Assembly: GCF_030698125.1 (NCBI RefSeq)
Contig: NZ_JAUYNV010000008.1
Location: 62,001 to 126,000, forward strand
Direction: 5' to 3'
Source: Methyloversatilis sp.
GTDB lineage: Bacteria > Pseudomonadota > Gammaproteobacteria > Burkholderiales > Rhodocyclaceae
Length of the DNA stretch: 64,000 nucleotides
The notes below the pieces were generated by a model. It was given only the letters and a program-made list of their open reading frames with translations. It made no database searches and was not told the origin of the DNA. The position numbers were made by a program, and so were the translations under genes. Shown here piece after piece: positions 38,978 to 49,173 of this stretch. The first letter of the stretch is position 1. The number at the start of each line of letters is the position of its first letter.

Positions 38978-39868
38978 TCAGGGTTCGATGGCGATGCCGC
39001 GCAGCGGCTCGCCCTTGCCGACCTTGCCCAGACGCTTGGCCGCGCCGGTTTTCAGGTCGATCAGGTAGAACTGCGGCGTGGCGTCCTGCGCCGTGCTGGC
39101 GGCGGCGTAGGCGTCGTTGCTGACGTCGGCGATGTCGAAGTGCGCGTCGGCCAGTCCGGCGATGCCGAGCGCGCCGACGGTGAACAGCTTGCCGGTATTC
39201 GGTGACACCACCGGCTGCACACCTTCCACCGAGCCCTGACGCACCAGCGCACCGGTGGCGGCGTCGATCGCGAAATTGGTCGTGAGCTTTTCGTCCTCCT
39301 GGTTGTACGTGTAGCCGGCGGCGACGATGTTCGGCGCCACCGCGGCGTTGATGTCGCCTTCGGCGTAGGTCAGCGTGCCGTCAGGCTGCAGGCCGGCGGT
39401 GTCGGGTGCGGCGTCGACCAGCGCACCGGTATCCGGGTGGGTACGCAGGTTCTGCCGCGTGTCGGACACGATGCGGATGCGGTCGGCGGCCGGATTGAAG
39501 TCGAAGCCGAAGCGCCGACCGTTCAGCGGCGCGGCGAATTTCGCACTGCCGACCGGCTTGAGCTGACCCCGGGCGACATCTACCGTGAAGATGCGGCCGC
39601 TGCTGCCGAGCGCAAACATGACGCCCCGGGCGACCCGGTAGTCGATGCCCAGCAGCTGTTCGCCGCTATCCAGCCCGGTCAGGGCGACATCCGACAAGAG
39701 CCTGCCCGGCTGGCCGGCATTGAAGCTGATCAGGTGGTGCGACTGGGTCACCGCAAATACGGTTTCCTTGCGCGGCGGGCCTTCGATGTCGGGTGTGCCG
39801 GCGCAGGCAGTGAGCAGGCAGGCGGTCGAGGCAAGCGTCAGCAGGGGAAGACGGGCGGCGCTCTGCAT
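38978..39868 (-). CDS. DUF4394-domain secreted protein
   Basis: 'GIDYRVARGVMFALGSSGRIFTVD', 'FGFDFNPAADRIRIVSDTRQNLR'. Confidence 0.8.
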   Translation of the reverse strand: MQSAARLPLLTLASTACLLTACAGTPDIEGPPRKETVFAVTQSHHLISFNAGQPGRLLSDVALTGLDSGEQLLGIDYRVARGVMFALGSSGRIFTVDVARGQLKPVGSAKFAAPLNGRRFGFDFNPAADRIRIVSDTRQNLRTHPDTGALVDAAPDTAGLQPDGTLTYAEGDINAAVAPNIVAAGYTYNQEDEKLTTNFAIDAATGALVRQGSVEGVQPVVSPNTGKLFTVGALGIAGLADAHFDIADVSNDAYAAASTAQDATPQFYLIDLKTGAAKRLGKVGKGEPLRGIAIEP

Positions 39869-40117
39869 GGAGATGTCCTTGATTGAATGAAGGGGCCTGA
39901 CAGCCTCGCGCCTGCGGGTTGCTCACGTCTTCTGGCGCGTGGGCGCAGTCCATGAAGGGTTACGGTCGATTCGCTGCAGCCTTTAGCGCACTCATCAATT
40001 GCCTGTATGAATTTCATGCAACTGTCGCGATCGCGACGCGCAGTGACGTCAAGTTTGTCTGTTTCAGGCGCCCCGACGCCCCCCTCCCGGCTGACGTCTG
40101 GTGCGCGGTGGCATCGC

Positions 40118-40144
40118 TAAAGGGTGACGTCCTGCTGCCGTTAG
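40118..40144 (+). promoter_or_regulatory. Sigma-28 (FliA)-like promoter
   Basis: TAAA-N15-GCCGTTAG (consensus TAAA-N15-GCCGATAA). Confidence 0.4.
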
Positions 40145-40162
40145 CCGGAGCATCGACAGTTT

Positions 40163-40810
40163 GTGGGTAGCGGGATCGTGCGCGTCAAAGGAGTGCGGAA
40201 GCAGGCTTGCATGGCAGGACGGATGACGCGCGCGGCAGGGCTTTCCGCAGTGCTTCTGACGGGTTCCGCGCAGGCCGCAACCGTCACCTTCCAGACCAGT
40301 GAAACTTCGGGGCGCGCGCTCGACAGCGTGGTGCTGACCCTGTTGCCGGTGGCCAGGGGCGCGCTGCCGGCGCCTCGCCCGGCCCGCATCGAACAGGTCA
40401 GGAAGACCTTCGTGCCTCTGGTCAGCGTGGTGCAGACCGGCGCCGCAGTCGAGTTTCCGAACAACGACACGGTGCGTCACCATGTGTATTCCTTTTCGGC
40501 GTCCAAGGTATTCGAGCTGAAACTGTATGCCGGTACCCCAGCAAAGCCGGTGGTGTTCGACAAGCCGGGCGTTGTCGTGCTCGGCTGCAATATCCACGAC
40601 AAGATGCTTGCCTACATCCTGGTTGCCGACACCCCGTGGTTTGCCGTGTCGGGTGACGACGGTACGGCAAAGATCGCCGACCTGCCGCCCGGTGATTATC
40701 TGCTGCAGGCCTGGCACCCGCGGCGTCTCGGCATGCCGGATCTGCCACCGCGTCCGATCAGGGTCAGCGCCGACCTGACCGAGTCGGTGACCGTCGATCT
40801 GAAGCCCTGA
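40163..40810 (+). CDS. Cupredoxin-like periplasmic protein of the type often annotated 'methylamine utilization protein'
   Basis: 'VEFPNNDTVRHHVYSFS' and 'VVLGCNIHDKMLAYILVADTPWF'; ATG at 40211 may be the true start. Confidence 0.7.
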   Translation: MGSGIVRVKGVRKQACMAGRMTRAAGLSAVLLTGSAQAATVTFQTSETSGRALDSVVLTLLPVARGALPAPRPARIEQVRKTFVPLVSVVQTGAAVEFPNNDTVRHHVYSFSASKVFELKLYAGTPAKPVVFDKPGVVVLGCNIHDKMLAYILVADTPWFAVSGDDGTAKIADLPPGDYLLQAWHPRRLGMPDLPPRPIRVSADLTESVTVDLKP

Positions 40811-40814
40811 CGCA

Positions 40815-43232
40815 ATGCGAATGAACAGTCTCAAATGGCGCATTGCCGCCTGTTGCGCACTGCTGCTGCTGGTGGTGCAGGCCGGCGGACTGCTGATGTT
40901 CGGCCAGCTCGGCCGCGCCAGCGCGCTCAACGATGTGCGTGCCGAACTGCAGACGGCCGATCGGGTCCTGTCCCGCCTGCTCGAACAGCGCGCCAGCCAG
41001 CTGACCCAGGCCGCCCGCGTGCTGGCCGCCGACTACGGCTTCCGTGAGGCGCTGACCAGTCGCGACAACGAAACGATCGTGTCGGCGCTCGGCAATCACG
41101 GCGGGCGGATCGAAGCCAGCCTGATGATGCTGCTCGGCCTCGACGAAAGCGTCACCGCGGTTTATCCGGACGAAGCGCAGGGCGTTGCGCCGCAACTGCA
41201 CGGCCTGATCGAGAACGCACGCAATGGCGGATCGGGGAGCGGTCTGGTCATCATCGACGGCACGCTGTACCAGGTCGTGGTGGTGCCGGTACTCGCGCCA
41301 CTGCCGGTGGCCTACGTCGTGACCGCATTCATCGTCGATCAGCCGTTCGTGCAGGACCTCAAACGGGTGTCCGGCCTCGACCTGAGCTTCCTGAGCCGGG
41401 TCGAAGGCGATGAATGGGTGCTGGCAGCCAGTTCGCTCGCCGATACGCTGCAGCCGGGGCTGCTGGCTGCCTTCCGCGGGCACGGCGGGGCGCTGCCGGA
41501 GATGCTGTCGCTCGACGGCAAGGACTACGCAAGCCGGCCCAAGATCATCGAAGCGGGTACGCTGCAGCACATCACGGTCGTGCTGCAGCTGTCGCTCGAT
41601 CGCGCGCTTGAACCGTGGCAGCGCCTGTACGACAACTGGCTGCAGCTGTCGCTTGCCGGCATGCTGTTTGCGCTGGTGGCCAGCGCGCTGCTCGGGAGAT
41701 CGATCGCGTCGCCGGTAGCCCGGCTGGCGCAGTTCGCGCGCCGCGTCGGCAAGGGCGAGTACGGCGTGCCGCCGGTGATGGACCGGCGCGACGAGATCGG
41801 CCAGCTGGCCGACGCCTTCTCGCACATGACCGACGCCATATCGACGCGCGAGGCGCGCATTTCGGAGCTGGCCTACCGCGACACGCTGACCGGTCTGCCG
41901 AACCGAGCGTACTTCGTCGAGCGGCTGACCGATGGTGTGCGGGACGCGAAGACGCGCGACGGCGCGCTGGCGGTGCTGACGCTCGACATGGACCGTTTCA
42001 AGATGGTGAATGACGCGCTCGGCCACGGCCTGGGCGACCTGCTGCTGGTCGAAGTGGGCAAGCGGCTGCGCGACACGCTGCGCGACGTGCGTGATCAGGT
42101 CGCGCGCCTCGGCGGCGACGAATTCGCCGTGCTGCTGCCGGGCGCCGATGCGCACAAGGCCTGGGGCGTGGCGATGCGCATCGCCGAAGCGCTCGATCAG
42201 CCGATGAGCCTTGAAGGGCAGATGGTCGACGTCAGCGCCAGCATGGGCATTTCGTCGTTTCCGGAGCACGGTGACGACGTGCAGGCGCTGCTGCGCCACG
42301 CCGACGTCGCCATGTATCAGGCGAAACGCCACAACAGCGGCGCGGCGATCTATGACCCGCGCCACCATGAACGCAACGTGGAACGGCTGTCGCTTCTGAC
42401 CGAACTCCGGGCGGCCGTCGAGCACGATGAACTGGTGCTGTACTACCAGCCCAAGGTCGCGCTGGTGCCGGGCCGCCAGCATCACGTCGAAGCGCTGGTG
42501 CGCTGGATCCATCCGACGCGCGGCTTCATTCCGCCGTTCGATTTCATCCCGTTCGCCGAGCAGACCGGCTACGTCAAGGCGATCACGCTGTGGGTCATGA
42601 ATGCCGCGATCCGCCAGTGCGGCCTGTGGCTGCGGGCCGGTCTCGAGGTGAATGTGTCGCTGAACATTTCGGCGCGCGACCTGCTCAACCCCGATCTACC
42701 GACCAGTTTCATCGAAATGCTGCAGCGCCACGGCTGCGAATCGCGCCTGATCACGCTGGAAATCACCGAGAGCGCGGTGCTCGACGATCCGCTGCGCGCA
42801 CTGGCCAATCTGCAGGCGCTGCGCGACACCGGCTGCCTGCTGTCGATCGACGATTACGGTACCGGCTATTCCTCGCTGTCCTACCTCAAGCAGATGCCGG
42901 TGAGCGAAATGAAGATCGACCGCAGCTTCGTGATGAACCTGGTCGAAAATCCGAACGACGAAATCATCGTACGTTCGACAATCGAACTGGCCCACAACAT
43001 GGGTTTGAAGGTGACGGCCGAAGGCGTCGAGACGGAGGCCGTGCTGGAACGGCTGCGCGAACTCGGCTGCGATCTGGTCCAGGGCTACCTCATCAGCAAG
43101 CCGATTCCCGTGGCAGCGCTTGAAAACTGGTTCCGGGAGTCGCACTGGGCCCTGATTTCGGTTGCCCGGCCGGATACCTGCGCAGACAACGACGAGGTCG
43201 TTGCGAAACCGGAACACGCTGACGCTTTGTGA
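40815..43232 (+). CDS. HAMP-GGDEF-EAL diguanylate cyclase/phosphodiesterase
   Basis: 'RLGGDEFAVLL' and 'VEALVRWIHPTRGFIPP', 'SIDDYGTGYSSLSYLKQMP'. Confidence 0.93.
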   Translation: MRMNSLKWRIAACCALLLLVVQAGGLLMFGQLGRASALNDVRAELQTADRVLSRLLEQRASQLTQAARVLAADYGFREALTSRDNETIVSALGNHGGRIEASLMMLLGLDESVTAVYPDEAQGVAPQLHGLIENARNGGSGSGLVIIDGTLYQVVVVPVLAPLPVAYVVTAFIVDQPFVQDLKRVSGLDLSFLSRVEGDEWVLAASSLADTLQPGLLAAFRGHGGALPEMLSLDGKDYASRPKIIEAGTLQHITVVLQLSLDRALEPWQRLYDNWLQLSLAGMLFALVASALLGRSIASPVARLAQFARRVGKGEYGVPPVMDRRDEIGQLADAFSHMTDAISTREARISELAYRDTLTGLPNRAYFVERLTDGVRDAKTRDGALAVLTLDMDRFKMVNDALGHGLGDLLLVEVGKRLRDTLRDVRDQVARLGGDEFAVLLPGADAHKAWGVAMRIAEALDQPMSLEGQMVDVSASMGISSFPEHGDDVQALLRHADVAMYQAKRHNSGAAIYDPRHHERNVERLSLLTELRAAVEHDELVLYYQPKVALVPGRQHHVEALVRWIHPTRGFIPPFDFIPFAEQTGYVKAITLWVMNAAIRQCGLWLRAGLEVNVSLNISARDLLNPDLPTSFIEMLQRHGCESRLITLEITESAVLDDPLRALANLQALRDTGCLLSIDDYGTGYSSLSYLKQMPVSEMKIDRSFVMNLVENPNDEIIVRSTIELAHNMGLKVTAEGVETEAVLERLRELGCDLVQGYLISKPIPVAALENWFRESHWALISVARPDTCADNDEVVAKPEHADAL

Positions 43233-43320
43233 TCGTCGGTGTGACGCTTTCGACAATGCGAGTCCGGGCCCGATACCTGCTTGCAGTTAAAGTGTCTCGA
43301 AACCATCGGAGCACTGAAAC

Positions 43321-44157
43321 ATGATCAAGCGCCAAGGTCCGCTGGAAGTCATCACGCGAAGACCGGCTGCGGCGACCCACGCAACACCCCTGCTGTTCGT
43401 CCACGGCGCCTACACGGCTGCGTGGTGCTGGGACGAACATTTCCTGCCCTACTTCGCCGACGCCGGCTTCGAGGCGACCGCCTTGTCGCTGTCCGGCCAT
43501 GGCGGCACTCCGGGGCGCGAGTTTCTGGATCTGCTGAGCCTCGACGACTACGTGCGCGACGTGCTCGAACTCATCGACGCCTGCGAGGTGCCGCCGATCC
43601 TGATCGGTCACTCGATGGGCGGCATGGTGGTACAGAAGTGTATGGAAGTGAGACAGGTGTCCGGCGCGGTGCTGATGGCGTCGGTGCCGCCGCAGGGTTT
43701 GTGGGCATCGGCGGTCGGTCTGGCGCTGCGCAAGCCTGATCTGATGTCGGAACTGAACAATCTGTTGACCGGCGGCGGCACATCGCCCGAGGTGCTGCGC
43801 GAAGCCCTGTTCGCCCAGCCGGTGTCGATGGAGCGCCTGCAGCAGATGGCGCGTCGCGTGCAGCCGGAATCGGCGCGCGTGATCTGGGACATGACACTGT
43901 TCGACCTGCCGCAGCCGTCACGCATGCGGCGCGCGCCGCTGCTGGTGCTCGGCGCCGAGTGCGATCCCATCATTCCGCCTTCGCAGATCGAAATGACCGC
44001 CCGCGCACTCGATGTCGAGGCGCGCATCTTCCCCGGCATGGGCCACGGCATGATGCTGGAAGCCGACTGGCGCAAGGTGGCCCGGTGCGTGCTCGACTGG
44101 CTGCCGGTGGCCTGCCGCAGCGCGCGCAGCCAGTCGCAGGGGGCAGGCGTCGTCTGA
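43321..44157 (+). CDS. Alpha/beta hydrolase
   Basis: 'LLFVHGAYTAAWCWDEHFLPYFADAGF' and nucleophile elbow 'IGHSMGG'. Confidence 0.88.
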   Translation: MIKRQGPLEVITRRPAAATHATPLLFVHGAYTAAWCWDEHFLPYFADAGFEATALSLSGHGGTPGREFLDLLSLDDYVRDVLELIDACEVPPILIGHSMGGMVVQKCMEVRQVSGAVLMASVPPQGLWASAVGLALRKPDLMSELNNLLTGGGTSPEVLREALFAQPVSMERLQQMARRVQPESARVIWDMTLFDLPQPSRMRRAPLLVLGAECDPIIPPSQIEMTARALDVEARIFPGMGHGMMLEADWRKVARCVLDWLPVACRSARSQSQGAGVV

Positions 44158-44176
44158 GCGCCTGTCGGGTGCCGCG

Positions 44177-44857
44177 TCAGCGCCCGGCCTTGCTTTCCAG
44201 ATAGCCAAGGATGTCCTGGCGCCGCAGTTGGGGTTCGCCCCGCTGCGGCGTTGAACCCACGATCCGGTTCATCCAGGTCATGTTGTCCTCCATGCGCTGC
44301 ACCACTCGACGCCACTCCCGGGCGGGTCGGCTCGACGGTTCCGGCAGTACGTGGCACTGATCGCAGGCGTCGCGGAAGCTGCGCCCGCGCGTGTCCAGGT
44401 CCGGATAGCGCGCCACATCAATCGGCTTCTGTGCATTACGTCTCAAGTAGCCGATGAGCATGTGTACTTCTTCCTCGTCCGGCGCGCCGCCGCCGCCCAT
44501 CATGTGTTTCATCAGCGCGCCGCGGTTTCCGCTGCCTCGCATGCGCACCACCATCCGGCCGACGATTTTCGGCCATTTGTCGGGGTGGTGCATCGCAGGG
44601 CTCGGCAGGTGGTGGCACTGAACGCAGTAGCGCGCCAACAGCGTCGCAGCGGGTGAATCCGGTTCGGGCAGCGCAGCGGCCGTCATCGTCGGCGGCAGGA
44701 TGCGCGACAGCCAGCCTGCCTGCGGACCGGTCGACCAGCGCGCCTGCACGGCATCAATGATCTGCTGATTCGCGTGGCTCGCTGCATCCGCGGCGGCAAC
44801 GGGTTGCGGACCGGACAGAGTGCACAGCGACGCTAGCAGGATGCAGCAACGGAACAT
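44177..44857 (-). CDS. Di-heme c-type cytochrome-like secreted protein
   Basis: Signal peptide; CVQCH and CDQCH motifs. Confidence 0.75.
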   Translation of the reverse strand: MFRCCILLASLCTLSGPQPVAAADAASHANQQIIDAVQARWSTGPQAGWLSRILPPTMTAAALPEPDSPAATLLARYCVQCHHLPSPAMHHPDKWPKIVGRMVVRMRGSGNRGALMKHMMGGGGAPDEEEVHMLIGYLRRNAQKPIDVARYPDLDTRGRSFRDACDQCHVLPEPSSRPAREWRRVVQRMEDNMTWMNRIVGSTPQRGEPQLRRQDILGYLESKAGR

Positions 44858-45018
44858 GGCAGCGAGATGTACCGGTGGGGAGGAGGTCAGACCTCTTCAG
44901 CGTAGTTCAACGAGACGGCGGACAGAAGCCGCAAACATGTGTGTCACCGGCGATCGGAACCCTCAAGTCGCCGGGGCATGAGCCGATGGCAGTGGACGGT
45001 GTGTTCAGGAAGAGAAAC

Positions 45019-45210
45019 ATGGACCTGTTTGATTTCATGACCGGAAAGTCGCTTGGCCGCCAGGACTACGGCGACGAAGTGCTCGACGCAGGCTGGCTGC
45101 CGCAGCCCGAAGCCGCGCTTGCCAGCCGCCGCCCATCGGTTGCGCGCTCGCACACTGCCGTGTCCGATCCCGATGCGTTCCTGCGTGATATCTATCGTTT
45201 GCAGGAATAA
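45019..45210 (+). CDS. Small hypothetical protein
   Basis: 63 aa MDLFDFMTGKSLGRQDYGDEVLDAGWLPQ...; followed by terminator-like hairpin. Confidence 0.5.
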   Translation: MDLFDFMTGKSLGRQDYGDEVLDAGWLPQPEAALASRRPSVARSHTAVSDPDAFLRDIYRLQE

Positions 45211-45271
45211 GTTGTCGTAATGCCCGCCCGGGCTGCTGCGCAAGGGTGTGCAGCGGCAGCAGCTTGGGTAA

Positions 45272-45302
45272 TATCGCAGACATGCTTTGCGATACCTTTT
45301 TT
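45272..45302 (+). terminator. Rho-independent terminator-like hairpin + T-run
   Basis: tatcgca-N9-tgcgata followed by ccTTTTTT. Confidence 0.55.
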
Positions 45303-45357
45303 AACGTTCTCCGCCGACGGCCTCACCCTCCACCTCTGAACGCACGGGGCGTTGCGC

Positions 45358-47226
45358 ATGACTGATGCGCCGCGCAAGATGGGGCGCTATGCGTTGGGGC
45401 GCGAGATCGGCCGCGGCGAACGCGGCGCCGTATTCGAGGCGACCGAAGCGGGGAGCGGTCGCCTGGTCGCGCTGAAGCTCTTCCGTACCGATCTCGCCGA
45501 TGACGTGCCGGCTTATGTCCGCGCACTCGGCGACCGTCTGCTGCACGCCTCGCAGCTGAATCATCCATGCATCGTGCGCATCATCGAACAAGGCGTCAGC
45601 GCCGATGACGGCACGCCCTGGGTCGCCATGGACCGCGTGGATGCGCGTTCGCTGCGGCAGCTGCTCGACGCACTGCCGCGCCTGTCCTTCGAATGGGTGT
45701 GCAGCATCGGCCTGCAGACCGCCGACGCGCTGGCGCACGCCCACGCCAGCGGTGTCACGCATGGCGGGCTGAAGGCGTCCAACCTGCTGGTCGACGGCGC
45801 CGGCCATGTGTCGGTGACCGACTTTGCGCTGCCCGCCCCGGCCCCGGATGCCTTGCCGGCGATGCCGCAGTATCTTTCACCCGAACAGGTACAGGGGCTT
45901 GCCCCCGACGCGCGTTCCGACGTGTTTTCGCTTGGTGCGCTGCTGTTCGAAATGCTGGCCGGCCGGCCCCCGTTCGGCTCGCCGCTCACCGGCACCTTGT
46001 CCAGCGTGCTGGAAAACATCGCCCACGTGCCCACACCCACGCCCAGCGCGATCGACCCGGACGTACCGGCCGAGCTTGACCTGCTGGTGATGAAGGCGCT
46101 TGCGAAATCGCCGGTCGACCGTTTCCAGACGGCCGCCGAGCTGGCCGACGCGCTGCGCTGGATCCGGCTCGAACCGGTTGCTGCCACGGTATTGAAAGTG
46201 ACCGAGCCGCCGCCGCGTGCGATCGAAAGTCCGGAGGTGGTGGATGGTCCGGAAAGCCTTCGCCGCGGTCAGTCGCAGAAACCCGCGCTGCCGGTCGACG
46301 ACGTGCTGGCCGCACTGGCAGCCGATATCGATGCCTTTTCTGCCCGCGGCTCCGCGCCGCCATCGATCGGCGTGGCGTCAAACGGCGCCACCCAGACCCG
46401 CCTGAAGCCACTGCGCGAGCAGGCGGCGCCGGGGCCGGCGTTCCCGACGCTGCACGATGAACCGGAGGTCACTGCGGGTGCGGCGGCACCCGCAGCGTCG
46501 AACGGCGCGGAGCCCGGTGCGCCGATGCCGGCGCCGGCATCGGCCGCATCGTCGCTGCTGGCCGATCTTGCCGGCGAGGCACAGCGCATCCGAGCGCACA
46601 ACGCGCAGATGCAGCGCGGCGAGCGGGCGGTACGCACCGAAGCGGAACAGGCGCTCGCCACCCGCCTTGTGCTGGTGCGCGACTACCTGACGCAGTTCGC
46701 CGGCCAGCTCAACGTGATCAAGCCGCAGATTGCACGCGACTATCCGCTGCTCGGTATGGGCGTGCTACGCGGCCTGGCCTGGCAGGCGTCCGACGTCAAC
46801 ACCCGCAATCGCGGCCCGGAGGCGCCGGATCAACTGGCCCGGGTGTCACTGGCCTGGCTGCTGCGCGGCCAGGCCCTGATGCGCTGCGAGCGCGAGCCGC
46901 AGGCGGCCAGCGCGCTGCGCGTGGCGCTGCGCGAACACGGCCTGCGCTTTGAGGAACAGGCATCGCGTGACGAACAGAACCGCCTGCGTGCCCAGGTGTT
47001 CGATATCGCGCCCGAAGTGCGCGGCCGGGTCGAACTGAACGCCGATTACACCCGGCTGACGCTGCGCCTGACCTTGCAGAATGTCGAACGTTTCGGCATC
47101 GTGGATTACCAGCCGCCGGCAGAAGACAACGGCACCGAATGGCTGGACGAACTGGCGAAACTGATGCTCGGTCAACCGAGTCGCTTTGCCGCGCTTGCCC
47201 GGCTGATCGTTCCGACACCGCAGTAG
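45358..47226 (+). CDS. Ser/Thr protein kinase-fold protein, probable pseudokinase
   Basis: 'GRYALGREIGRGERGAVFEA', VALK lysine, 'YLSPEQVQG', but HRD replaced by HGG and DFG by DFA. Confidence 0.8.
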   Translation: MTDAPRKMGRYALGREIGRGERGAVFEATEAGSGRLVALKLFRTDLADDVPAYVRALGDRLLHASQLNHPCIVRIIEQGVSADDGTPWVAMDRVDARSLRQLLDALPRLSFEWVCSIGLQTADALAHAHASGVTHGGLKASNLLVDGAGHVSVTDFALPAPAPDALPAMPQYLSPEQVQGLAPDARSDVFSLGALLFEMLAGRPPFGSPLTGTLSSVLENIAHVPTPTPSAIDPDVPAELDLLVMKALAKSPVDRFQTAAELADALRWIRLEPVAATVLKVTEPPPRAIESPEVVDGPESLRRGQSQKPALPVDDVLAALAADIDAFSARGSAPPSIGVASNGATQTRLKPLREQAAPGPAFPTLHDEPEVTAGAAAPAASNGAEPGAPMPAPASAASSLLADLAGEAQRIRAHNAQMQRGERAVRTEAEQALATRLVLVRDYLTQFAGQLNVIKPQIARDYPLLGMGVLRGLAWQASDVNTRNRGPEAPDQLARVSLAWLLRGQALMRCEREPQAASALRVALREHGLRFEEQASRDEQNRLRAQVFDIAPEVRGRVELNADYTRLTLRLTLQNVERFGIVDYQPPAEDNGTEWLDELAKLMLGQPSRFAALARLIVPTPQ

Positions 47227-47343
47227 TGGCACGGTTGATGCATCGAATGACGCATCAACCGGGCGCGTGCGGACCCGACTCAACTTCCCGGAGCGCGCGA
47301 CGTTAGACCTTCAGGTCGGTGCAGCAACATCGGGAGACGAATC

Positions 47344-48324
47344 ATGCGAGGGGCCGAGATGCAGGGGGCTGAGTTTCAGATTCCACTGGCCGAATGCCGC
47401 GAAATCTACAGCGTTGGCGCGGTCGACCGGGCGATGGAATCGGGTGCCACATCACGCAACGAGTCGCTGGTGGCGTACTACGAAAAGATGAAGCAGCTGG
47501 GTGGCGTGCGCTATGTCGTCAAGCCGTCGTCGTTCGACGGACTTGATCCGCTGTACGCCCGCTGTCCGAATTTCGCACCCGTGCTCGACGATCTCAAACG
47601 CTATCTTGCGCTGGCGGTCGCCGGCAACGAGCCGATGCATTTCACGCCCATCCTGCTGCTCGGCGAGCCGGGCATCGGCAAGACCCATTTCGCGAAGCAA
47701 CTCGCCAATGTGCTCGGTACAGGCTTCGAGTTCGTATCGATGTCGTCGCTGACCGCTGGCTGGATCCTGAGCGGCACCTCGTCGCAGTGGTCGCACGCGC
47801 GACCCGGCAAGGTTGCACAGGCGCTGGTGTCCGGCGACTACGCCAATCCGCTGCTGGTGCTCGACGAGGTCGACAAGGCGGGTGGCGACCCGCGCTATGA
47901 CCCGATGGGTGCGCTGTACGGCTTGCTGGAGCAGGACACCGCGCGCCAGTTCAAGGACGAATTCATCGAGGTCGACATGGATGCCAGCCACATCATGTGG
48001 GTGTCCACAGCGAATGACGAGCGATCGATTCCCGAGCCCATCCTGAGTCGCATGAATGTGTACACCGTGCCGCGACCGGATCACGACCAGGCCTGTGCCA
48101 TCGCGCGCACGCTTTACGGCGAGATTCTCGCCGCACATCACTGGGGCTTCGACGAGGATGCGCCGGAAGATGTGATCGACGGTCTGGCCCATGTGCCGCC
48201 GCGCGACATGCGCAAGGTGCTGATGGCTGCTTTCGGCAATGCCAAACTGGAACGGCGTGACCACTTGCTGCCGGCCGATCTGGACGCCGGCCGCGCCACA
48301 CGGCAGAAGAAGATAGGGTTCTAG
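47344..48324 (+). CDS. AAA+ ATPase (Lon-like ATPase domain)
   Basis: 'LLGEPGIGKTHFAKQLA' Walker A, 'NPLLVLDEVDKA' Walker B, sensor 'VSTAND'. Confidence 0.85.
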   Translation: MRGAEMQGAEFQIPLAECREIYSVGAVDRAMESGATSRNESLVAYYEKMKQLGGVRYVVKPSSFDGLDPLYARCPNFAPVLDDLKRYLALAVAGNEPMHFTPILLLGEPGIGKTHFAKQLANVLGTGFEFVSMSSLTAGWILSGTSSQWSHARPGKVAQALVSGDYANPLLVLDEVDKAGGDPRYDPMGALYGLLEQDTARQFKDEFIEVDMDASHIMWVSTANDERSIPEPILSRMNVYTVPRPDHDQACAIARTLYGEILAAHHWGFDEDAPEDVIDGLAHVPPRDMRKVLMAAFGNAKLERRDHLLPADLDAGRATRQKKIGF

Positions 48325-48605
48325 GGTCTGTTGACATTGAATCGCGGGGCGCGCGCGAATCCCGATGCGTCCGGATCAAGGCGGGCCGACGCCGGCTGAC
48401 TGGCCGTCAGGCCAGGAGGCCCAAGGCGGAGCCCGGTGCATCTGGACTCGCGCCCTTCGGGTTGCAGCGTCTGAAGAGCATGGTGCCGGCGCACATCTGG
48501 AAGCTGGTTGCGCCGTACGCGCTGACGCCACTGCCGACCGAACTGCCGACCAGATTGCCGAACGAGCAGGACACCCACGCGCGGCGCGAGGACGATGCCG
48601 GCTGA

Positions 48606-49067
48606 TCAGTGCAACTTCATCGGATCGATCAGGAAGGTTTGGCTGCCGCGCGTCAGATCAAGCTCACCCCGCATCAGGCAGCCGGTTTCCAGATCGATGT
48701 CATTGGCGACCCAGGTTTCGCGCTCTTTCGACACCAGATAGATCAGCACGACATCGCGCGTGACCGGCGGCTGATCGGGTTCGTCGTCGTCGAATTCGGC
48801 CAGCCGCATCAGGCAGCTCAGGCCGACCACATCGATGTCTGGTTGAGCGACCGTTTCCTGCACGAAGCGGGTCACGGCGAGCTCGTCCAGCAAGTCCATG
48901 TGGGCGAGCGCCGCACTGCGGATGCGACCGTGCTCGATGTGCGCCATCAGGGCGGTGGGGCGCGGCGGGTCGCCGCGCGCAAGCAATGCGTCGGCGTGAT
49001 CCTGGCAGGCGCGCAACACGGCGCAAAAACACGCTTCCTCCATTGGCAGCATGATTGTCTCCTCCAC
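48606..49067 (-). CDS. Hypothetical protein
   Basis: 153 aa ORF (MEETIMLPMEEACFCAVLRACQDHADALLARG..); start may be MLPMEEA. Confidence 0.5.
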   Translation of the reverse strand: MEETIMLPMEEACFCAVLRACQDHADALLARGDPPRPTALMAHIEHGRIRSAALAHMDLLDELAVTRFVQETVAQPDIDVVGLSCLMRLAEFDDDEPDQPPVTRDVVLIYLVSKERETWVANDIDLETGCLMRGELDLTRGSQTFLIDPMKLH

Positions 49068-49173
49068 AGAAGTGGGTTGCGTCCATGTGCGCGCCTGATG
49101 GGGAGACTAGACCTGTGACGGGGGAATGTCTTGACGCACTGCCATGGCGGCAGTGCACCAAATGGCCGCGCTT

